Source: Deltaproteobacteria bacterium ADurb.Bin026
GTDB lineage: Bacteria > Desulfobacterota > Syntrophorhabdia > Syntrophorhabdales > Syntrophorhabdaceae
Reading direction: 5' to 3'
Assembly (NCBI GenBank): GCA_002071245.1
Contig: MWEV01000289.1
Location: 1-10,417, forward strand
Length of the DNA: 10,417 nucleotides
Shown: positions 5,189 to 10,417 of the stretch, piece after piece
Layout of the letters: every line of letters begins with the position of its first letter
How positions within the stretch are numbered: position 1 is the first letter of the stretch
Notes under the pieces: model-generated
What the model was told of the DNA's origin: nothing
What the model saw: the letters and a program-made list of their open reading frames with translations, nothing else
Databases searched by the model: none
Position numbers and translations under genes: made by a program

Positions 5189-7264
5189 ATGGATGACAAT
5201 ATCCAAAATAGATTTGACGTTTCAATCCTTTATGTTGAGAATGAAAGCGCCTCAAGGAAAAAATTTTCAGAGATAACGGGTAAACTCATCAATAAACTCT
5301 ATCTTGCAAAAGACGGAAATGAGGGACTTGCACTTTTCAAGGAATATAAACCTGAAATTGTCGTGACAAACATAACCCTGCCTTATACAAACGGTATTGA
5401 AATGGTGCGCAAGATGAAAGCAATGCAGGATGACCTTCCTGTTATTATGACATTGGCACGTAACGATTTGAATTACCTGATAGACACCTTTGGTTCAGAC
5501 ATAAGCTATTATCTCCTAAAACCCTTAGATAGCAAAACATTGTTCAACGCAATAAAAAGATGTGCAGAAGCAATCGCGTATCGAAGGCAATTAGCGCAGC
5601 AAGACAAACATATAAAGGAACTTAGTCTTGCAGTTGAGTTTAGCCCAGACATCATCATCATAACAAACACGGATGGCATCATTGAATACATAAACCCAAA
5701 ATTTATTGAAATTACCGGTTATTCGAAAGAAGAGATCATCGGTAAGACGCTTGATATTCTTAAAGGTAGTGATGTCGATTTAAATACATACAGTTCTTTC
5801 TTGAGTTCTCTTAAAACAGGCAAAGAATGGCGAGGAAGGCTCATCAACAAAAAGAAAAACGATGAATGCTACTGGGCATCTACATCACTTTTTCCGGTAA
5901 AACAACAAATAACGGACAAGGTGGAACATTTCATTTGCATACAAGAAGATATTACCGATTGGAAACTTACAGAAGAAGACTTGCGCATCAGCGAAGAGAC
6001 CTTTAAGGTGCTCACAATGCTTGCCCAAGATGCAATTGTAATGGTTGACGAAACGGGTATAATAAATTTCTGGAATGAAGCAGCAGAAAAGATGTTCCTC
6101 CTTGAGAGCAGAAACGCTGTCGGTAAAACGCTCTGGGACTTTATCCCTTCTTATGTAGTAAAAGAAATCTTTGAAAGCGAGATAAAGCATTACAAAGAAA
6201 CATGCCAATGCAGTGTTTCAGGCAATATCTTAGAAGACATGGCAAAAAAAATAGACGGCACTGTATTTCCAATAGAAATTTCCGTTACCGCCATACAGAT
6301 AAGGGACAAATGTCATTCAATAGCAATAATTCGAGACATAACAGAAAGAAAAAGGGTAGAGCAGGTGGTTCTCAATGAAAAAGCGAAATTTCAGACACTT
6401 TCTGAAAACGCTCCTTTTGGTATTATGCTTGTAGACGAAAAAGGTACTCTACTATATGTAAATCCTGTTTTTATCGAAATGTTTGGCTATAACCATGAAG
6501 AGATACCTGACGGAAAAACATGGTTTAAAAAGGCATTCCCTGAAAAAGATTACAGGCATGAAATAACAGAAAACTGGATCAAGGACATAGAAGAACCAAA
6601 TGCAGGTAAAAGAGAACCATGGGTACTTACGGTCACATGTAAGGATAAAACCCAAAAGACAGTCGACTTTTACCCTGTAAAATTGAATTCAGGTGAGTCC
6701 ATTGTTTTCTGCCAGGATTTGACTGAGTTGAAGAAAAACGAGAGAAAACTCCTCTATATCACAAACTATGATGCCCTTACAGGTTTACCAAACAGGCATT
6801 CTATGGAAGAAACGCTGCGCCAGACGATAGAGGTTGCAAAAAAAGGACGGAAAAGAGGAGGGTTAAGCGCACTTTTATTTCTGGATATCTATGGGTTTGG
6901 GGATATAAATGCAAAATTAGGCCCTACATCAGGCGACGAACTACTGATCTCAACAGGTAAAATGTTGAAAAACTCGTTGCGTGGAGGCGATACGGTTTAT
7001 AGATTCGGTGGAGACGAATTTGCTATAATCTTTAAAGGTATAAGCATGGCTGAGGCAAGGTTGGCTGCAGAGAGAATACAGCGCACTATAAATCAACATA
7101 AATTCTCTATAGAATATGAAAAATACAATATGTACTTGAGCATGGGCATAATTCAGATTGACGGTACCATGGATATGGTGACACTGCTTTCCAAGGCTTT
7201 GAATGCGTTGTACAAGGCAAAAAAACTCGGCAAAAACCAAATTGTTGTTTACCAGGAAGAATAG
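5189..7264 (+). CDS. Receiver-PAS-PAS-PAS-GGDEF protein, probable diguanylate cyclase
   Basis: A 691-residue cytoplasmic signalling protein without membrane segments or EAL domain, predicted to make c-di-GMP from GTP. Domains by eye: receiver 10-125, PAS1 148-256, PAS2 272-386, PAS3 401-513, GGDEF 528-690. Each PAS domain ends with a D-I/L-T motif (D254, D383, D510) leading into a linker helix. GGDEF is intact at 607-611, with the metal Asp D566, N574, D583 and an RxxD product-inhibition site (R598-D601) five residues upstream of GGDEF. The receiver looks non-phosphorylatable: Asn61 (codon AAC) sits at the acceptor Asp position, the acidic pair reads E17-N18, and Leu89 replaces the switch Ser/Thr, although K111 remains. 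The FK pair after D566 is also altered (DIYGFGDINAK). No histidine kinase is adjacent. The ATG at 5189 follows AGAGG with six-base spacing. Confidence 0.93.
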   Translation: MDDNIQNRFDVSILYVENESASRKKFSEITGKLINKLYLAKDGNEGLALFKEYKPEIVVTNITLPYTNGIEMVRKMKAMQDDLPVIMTLARNDLNYLIDTFGSDISYYLLKPLDSKTLFNAIKRCAEAIAYRRQLAQQDKHIKELSLAVEFSPDIIIITNTDGIIEYINPKFIEITGYSKEEIIGKTLDILKGSDVDLNTYSSFLSSLKTGKEWRGRLINKKKNDECYWASTSLFPVKQQITDKVEHFICIQEDITDWKLTEEDLRISEETFKVLTMLAQDAIVMVDETGIINFWNEAAEKMFLLESRNAVGKTLWDFIPSYVVKEIFESEIKHYKETCQCSVSGNILEDMAKKIDGTVFPIEISVTAIQIRDKCHSIAIIRDITERKRVEQVVLNEKAKFQTLSENAPFGIMLVDEKGTLLYVNPVFIEMFGYNHEEIPDGKTWFKKAFPEKDYRHEITENWIKDIEEPNAGKREPWVLTVTCKDKTQKTVDFYPVKLNSGESIVFCQDLTELKKNERKLLYITNYDALTGLPNRHSMEETLRQTIEVAKKGRKRGGLSALLFLDIYGFGDINAKLGPTSGDELLISTGKMLKNSLRGGDTVYRFGGDEFAIIFKGISMAEARLAAERIQRTINQHKFSIEYEKYNMYLSMGIIQIDGTMDMVTLLSKALNALYKAKKLGKNQIVVYQEE

Positions 7265-7297
7265 ACTCTAATCACCTTGCCTGTCGAATTGTATAAC

Positions 7298-7333
7298 AAA
7301 AAAAAGACACTAAAACAATTCAGAACAGTTTTA
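7298..7333 (-). terminator. Weak terminator candidate for the nitroreductase gene
   Basis: On the minus strand TAAAAC (7333-7328) and GTTTTA (7316-7311) can pair around an 11-base loop, followed after five bases by eight T (7305-7298). The stem has one G-C pair only, so the T-run is the stronger part of the evidence. It lies in the 91-base convergent spacer. Confidence 0.25.
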
Positions 7334-7355
7334 CATAAAAAAACAGTCTTGAGTT

Positions 7356-7916
7356 TTATTGGGTTATGTAAGGCTTACCAAATTCGTCAAGAAAGGTGAG
7401 TTCTTTCAATTGTTTTCTCGGAGTTGCTTTTGGTACATCATCAAAATAACCGAGCGGGGTCATTTCAACGATATTGAATTCTGAGGGGATGTTTAAAACA
7501 ATCTGTGCCTTATCTGCATCAAACATTCCTACATGAACGGTGCCAAGGCCAAAATTCCATGCAGCAAGCACAATGTGTTCCATAGCAATACCCGCATCAA
7601 ACATGAACCAATCCCCTTTATTTGTAGAGGCAGTGCCTTTATAATACCCCGAAACACCTCTTTTTGCTATCAGGCAGATGAGAACTGGCGCATCGATAAT
7701 CCCATTTCTCGCTGGATTAGTTGGTGGTAAGGTATCTACAAGTCTTTCTTTTATTGTCTGGTCCTTTACTACAATATAACTGCAAACCTGGGTATTAGCC
7801 CAGGAAGGAGCCCATCTGGCAGCATCTAGAATTTCCGTTATTATTTCGTCAGGAACATTGTCTTTTTTGAACCTTCTTACACTCCGTCTTTCGTATATTG
7901 CCTTGATTAGTTCCAT
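7356..7916 (-). CDS. Nitroreductase family flavoprotein
   Basis: A 186-residue member of the FMN-dependent nitroreductase superfamily, normally a homodimer reducing nitroaromatics, quinones or related acceptors with NAD(P)H. The N-terminal RRSVRRF segment (10-16) and the APSWANTQ loop (36-43) are the usual FMN phosphate and flavin contacts. The GLGTVHVGMFD segment followed by a P-L-G-Y motif matches the C-terminal FMN-binding part. The length is typical of the shorter ferredoxin-like subgroup without a long C-terminal extension. It is cytoplasmic, with no signal peptide. The substrate cannot be predicted from sequence. The gene lies 58 bases downstream of the AsmA-family gene on the same strand but has its own strong promoter in that gap. 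No Shine-Dalgarno sequence precedes the ATG, and the predicted transcript starts two bases upstream of it. Confidence 0.93.
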   Translation of the reverse strand: MELIKAIYERRSVRRFKKDNVPDEIITEILDAARWAPSWANTQVCSYIVVKDQTIKERLVDTLPPTNPARNGIIDAPVLICLIAKRGVSGYYKGTASTNKGDWFMFDAGIAMEHIVLAAWNFGLGTVHVGMFDADKAQIVLNIPSEFNIVEMTPLGYFDDVPKATPRKQLKELTFLDEFGKPYITQ

Positions 7917-7924
7917 TTGATGAA

Positions 7925-7954
7925 ATTATAGAGTAACAAAAACGCCTTTATCAA
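7925..7954 (-). promoter_or_regulatory. Strong promoter for the nitroreductase gene, leaderless
   Basis: On the minus strand TTGATA (7954-7949, five of six) and a perfect TATAAT (7930-7925) are separated by 18 bases. This is the best overall promoter match in the window. The predicted start at about 7918 lies two bases before the ATG (7916), so the mRNA should be essentially leaderless. It sits in the gap after the AsmA-family gene. Confidence 0.65.
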
Positions 7955-7974
7955 GAAAAATATTCATCATTTTG

Positions 7975-9651
7975 TCAGCGTCCAAGCAGTTTATCAAATA
8001 AGCCCCTCGATCCAGACCTTTCCGGAACATTCTTTTTATCTGTTTTTTGGGACCCGATAAGATTTTGTAAAATATCTTTGGTACTGTCCTTTAAACGACC
8101 TCCTAACACCTTCTGGTCAAGTCCTATGCTTGGGTTTTCAGTCGTGCCCGATATTAAAAAAGGAAGTGTAGTCCATCCGTCATCACCTTTCAGAAGTGAA
8201 ATACCCGGAATCCTACGTGACAACCTTGCTGACAACTGAGGTGTAAGCCTGAGTTCTGCATTTATATTGAGTCTTTTATCAAACCCAACAGTACCTTTCG
8301 GAGAAAATATCATTAAATCCGATTTCATAAAGCCATTCACGTTTATAATCTCTTTTTTCGCATCGAAGCTGAATGTACCGTTGTCGAATCCAGGTGTTTT
8401 AAGTTCATCTACGCCTGTAAGTAGAGCAATCGTGTCAAATGTCTTTGATTTATTTATACTGACCTTACCTAACTGCATCCTCGCATTACATACAAGGCCT
8501 TTTTTAATAACCGATGCATCACCATAGTTAAAATACATAACACCATTAACGTTACCTTCTGCCTTAACAGCATCACCACCACTAAAAGAAAATATAAAAG
8601 GTTCAATATTTATTTTACCGTCATTATATCGGTAGGTTGTCCTGAAATTTTTAACAATATATCTTTCATATGTGGCGCTATCCACTTTAATTTGACCTGA
8701 GGCTTGGAACCTTTCAACGCCTTTTTGAGGTGCATCGTTTTTTTTCCCATCTATTTTCATGTGTTTCTTTTTTAATGTATCCACCTTTTCGGTTCTTTTT
8801 GCACCCTGTGTCTTGCCCGTCTCTGCCGCTGAAATAAGTTCATTTATATTCATTTCACGTGCATTTACATTTATCTGCGCCGACGGTAATCCCAAGTAAT
8901 CAGATATGATCCCGTCAACATAGAAAGTGTTTTTACCCACTGTCAGTTGAAGCTTTGGTTTAATATGCTTCATATCCACATCAATCACGCCAGAGGCATT
9001 TATATTCAATCTATTTATGGTGCTTTTTAACTCCTTAAGTTTAATATTACCTCTTTCCAAAACTGCAGAGAGGTTGTTCCCAAGTGAACACCTAATGTCT
9101 GCATCGAAAATCAATGAAGTTTTCGGAAATTCCTTCTTATCATCGACAAATGTTATCTTCGCTGACTTTATAAGTACCTTGTCTGCTACGACTGAAACAG
9201 GTAAATCCTTTTTCGTAGGCCTGGGACTGGTATCTTGACGATCTGGTTCTTTTGGTTTTTCTTTTGGTTTGCCTTCTGTGATATTGTATATCCCGTTTGC
9301 ATATCTTTTTATGTCAACAGAAGGTGAAACAATTTCAATCCTGCTTATAACGAAACGTTTTCTTATAAGCGCAAAAGGTTCATATGCGAGGATAAATTTG
9401 TCAGCCTTTATGAAAACTCCATTTCCATCAATATTCATGACCTTCAAATCCGACACAACAATACCCTTAAAAACAGACAATGCTATATCCTTAAGTAAAA
9501 CCTTTCTGCCTATGGCTTCTTCTATGCGCGGCACAACAAATGTCTTCAGCTTTTCCCCTGACAAATAGAGCTTAACAAATATCCCAAACCCAAAGAAAAT
9601 TACAAAAATCGCTATTATTGCCGAAATAATGACCTTTTTTCTTTTTCCCAT
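7975..9651 (-). CDS. AsmA-family envelope protein
   Basis: A 558-residue protein with an N-terminal signal anchor (lysine-rich MGKRKK, then a hydrophobic helix at 7-26) and a long periplasmic part rich in beta-strand repeats. The AsmA N-terminal domain is recognisable: EEAIGRKVLLKDI, the VSDLKVMN and ADKFILAYEPFAL segments, then a strand ending in SPSVDIKRYANGIYNI. A Lys/Pro-rich linker follows at about 126-150 and a second charged linker at about 280-310. The C-terminal part (for example LNINAELRLTP, then LPFLISGTTENPSIGLD) is the usual AsmA_2/DUF3971-like strand pattern. AsmA-like proteins (AsmA, TamB, YhdP) are linked to outer-membrane assembly and phospholipid transport between membranes. 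This member is shorter than the bridging ones. GGAAG five bases before ATG is a modest ribosome binding site. A perfect minus-strand TTGACA at 9700-9695 may be its -35, without a good -10. Confidence 0.88.
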   Translation of the reverse strand: MGKRKKVIISAIIAIFVIFFGFGIFVKLYLSGEKLKTFVVPRIEEAIGRKVLLKDIALSVFKGIVVSDLKVMNIDGNGVFIKADKFILAYEPFALIRKRFVISRIEIVSPSVDIKRYANGIYNITEGKPKEKPKEPDRQDTSPRPTKKDLPVSVVADKVLIKSAKITFVDDKKEFPKTSLIFDADIRCSLGNNLSAVLERGNIKLKELKSTINRLNINASGVIDVDMKHIKPKLQLTVGKNTFYVDGIISDYLGLPSAQINVNAREMNINELISAAETGKTQGAKRTEKVDTLKKKHMKIDGKKNDAPQKGVERFQASGQIKVDSATYERYIVKNFRTTYRYNDGKINIEPFIFSFSGGDAVKAEGNVNGVMYFNYGDASVIKKGLVCNARMQLGKVSINKSKTFDTIALLTGVDELKTPGFDNGTFSFDAKKEIINVNGFMKSDLMIFSPKGTVGFDKRLNINAELRLTPQLSARLSRRIPGISLLKGDDGWTTLPFLISGTTENPSIGLDQKVLGGRLKDSTKDILQNLIGSQKTDKKNVPERSGSRGLFDKLLGR

Positions 9652-9763
9652 TTGACTTCCGTTGTTTTATATTTTTCACTTTGTTTATATGTGTTGTCAA
9701 GGTTTCTGTACATGTCGTTTTTTCTCTCACAAAAAAAATGGATTTCCAATTTAAATTTATTTA

Positions 9764-9772
9764 TGCGATAAT
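9764..9772 (+). promoter_or_regulatory. Candidate extended -10 promoter for the alpha/beta hydrolase gene
   Basis: TGCGATAAT is an extended -10 (TGn plus GATAAT) with only a poor -35 (TTCCAA, 9744-9749). The predicted start near 9779 leaves about 13 bases before ATG 9792 or seven before GTG 9786. The rest of the 140-base divergent spacer (9652-9791) shows only A/T-runs. Confidence 0.35.
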
Positions 9773-9791
9773 GAGGTCAAAAAAAGTGCCA

Positions 9792-10417
9792 ATGCCATTC
9801 ATAAAAATAAAAAATTACAAAATCTATTATGAGGTTCACGGGGAAGGTGAAGTAATATTTTTCATGCACCACGGCTTTGGTTGTATGAAAATATGGAAGG
9901 ACGTATATCCCAGATTTGTGGCTGAGGGTTTTAAGGTGGTGATGTTTGACCGCAGGGGTTATGGTCGTTCAGAACCTGGCGATAATTTCATGGACTTTTA
10001 TGTAAGCGACAATTATCGTCCTGAAAGTGTTGAAGAATTGAGGATTATCAAGGAGTACCTCGACATTGAAACATGTCATTTGGTGGGTCAGTGTGAGGGC
10101 GGTGTTGTCGGTGTAGATTATGCGGCAAAATATCCAATGGAGATAAAAACACTGACCACTGCCAGTACTCAATGCTTCAGTGAAGTCCCTATGACAGAAC
10201 TTAACATCTTAAGACTCGTAAATGAATTTAGACTGCTCGAACCCAGCCTTCAGGCAAAAATGATTGAATGGCACGGAGAAAATGCAGAGACCTTTTATAA
10301 TCAGTTTTCCAGTTATGGCGGCGCATATGGTACTGATTATTTTGATCTGCGCCCAATCCTGCATAAGGTTATCTGCCCGACGCTTGTGCTGTATCCGGAT
10401 CGAAGTTCAATCTTTGA
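9792..10417 (+). CDS. Alpha/beta hydrolase with Cys at the nucleophile elbow, 3' end outside the window
   Basis: An open frame runs off the right edge (208 codons plus two bases). It is an alpha/beta-hydrolase fold protein of the small-molecule hydrolase type: MPFIKIKNYKIYYEVHGEGE start, oxyanion-hole region HHGFGCMKIW (26-35), D-R-R-G-Y-G-R-S-E-P segment, and the strand-elbow-helix LVGQCEGGVVGVDYAAKYP. The elbow is G-Q-C-E-G, so residue 101 is Cys (TGT, 10092-10094) where Ser is canonical. Cys nucleophiles are known in dienelactone hydrolases. A PD pair near the end is in the region of the acid residue; the catalytic His is beyond the edge. In-frame alternatives are GTG 9786 (GAGGT eight bases upstream), ATG 9771 and ATG 9738. 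I prefer 9792 because family members start with this strand. It is divergent from the AsmA-family gene. Substrate unknown. Confidence 0.85.
   Translation, partial: MPFIKIKNYKIYYEVHGEGEVIFFMHHGFGCMKIWKDVYPRFVAEGFKVVMFDRRGYGRSEPGDNFMDFYVSDNYRPESVEELRIIKEYLDIETCHLVGQCEGGVVGVDYAAKYPMEIKTLTTASTQCFSEVPMTELNILRLVNEFRLLEPSLQAKMIEWHGENAETFYNQFSSYGGAYGTDYFDLRPILHKVICPTLVLYPDRSSIF

Noticed and set aside
5885..6208. 107-codon minus-strand open frame inside the PAS region
   Set aside because: Antisense shadow of a well-supported multidomain gene, with no recognisable protein features.
9269..9568. 99-codon plus-strand open frame inside the AsmA-family gene
   Set aside because: Antisense shadow of the AsmA N-terminal domain, whose protein sequence is convincing on the minus strand.
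9738..9791. Upstream in-frame ATGs (9738, 9771) as the start of the alpha/beta hydrolase
   Set aside because: Neither has a ribosome binding site, the extra residues do not match the family start, and the likely -10 box (9764-9772) overlaps the second one.

Overview
The window is an AT-rich bacterial chromosome segment with ordinary housekeeping content. The organism is most likely an anaerobic Gram-negative bacterium, possibly of the Desulfobacterota/syntroph type. This is inference. It rests on an AsmA-family envelope protein (which implies an outer membrane), an AhbA/NirD-type siroheme decarboxylase (typical of anaerobes with the siroheme-dependent heme or d1 route), an orphan NapH-like membrane ferredoxin, and a 4-oxalocrotonate-type tautomerase. 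No mobile element, CRISPR array, rRNA or tRNA was found.

Layout, left to right. A cupin protein truncated by the left edge (1-246, +) converges on a four-cluster membrane iron-sulfur protein (252-926, -). A 62-aa helical protein with a strong ribosome binding site follows (1066-1254, +), converging on a small tautomerase (1276-1476, -). A divergent spacer with promoters in both directions leads to the siroheme-decarboxylase-like gene (1708-2151, +) and then DNA polymerase I (2255-4870, +). The 318-base spacer 4871-5188 has no convincing gene, but it holds a minus-strand terminator-like hairpin, repeats and a plus-strand promoter. Next come a receiver-PAS-PAS-PAS-GGDEF protein (5189-7264, +), a nitroreductase (7356-7916, -), an AsmA-family protein (7975-9651, -), and a divergent alpha/beta hydrolase cut by the right edge (9792-10417, +).

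The genes do not form one pathway or operon: strands alternate and several genes have their own promoter. The points that stand out are as follows. (1) Three genes without a Shine-Dalgarno sequence (iron-sulfur protein, siroheme decarboxylase, nitroreductase) have a -10 box only 8-12 bases before the ATG, which suggests leaderless or near-leaderless mRNAs. Genes with longer leaders have recognisable ribosome binding sites. (2) The GGDEF protein has Asn where the receiver phospho-acceptor Asp should be, yet keeps GGDEF and the RxxD inhibitory site. (3) The alpha/beta hydrolase has Cys in place of the nucleophile Ser. (4) The spacer after polA could encode a short minus-strand RNA or peptide ending in a hairpin plus seven U. 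I did not find a clear multi-gene undescribed system.
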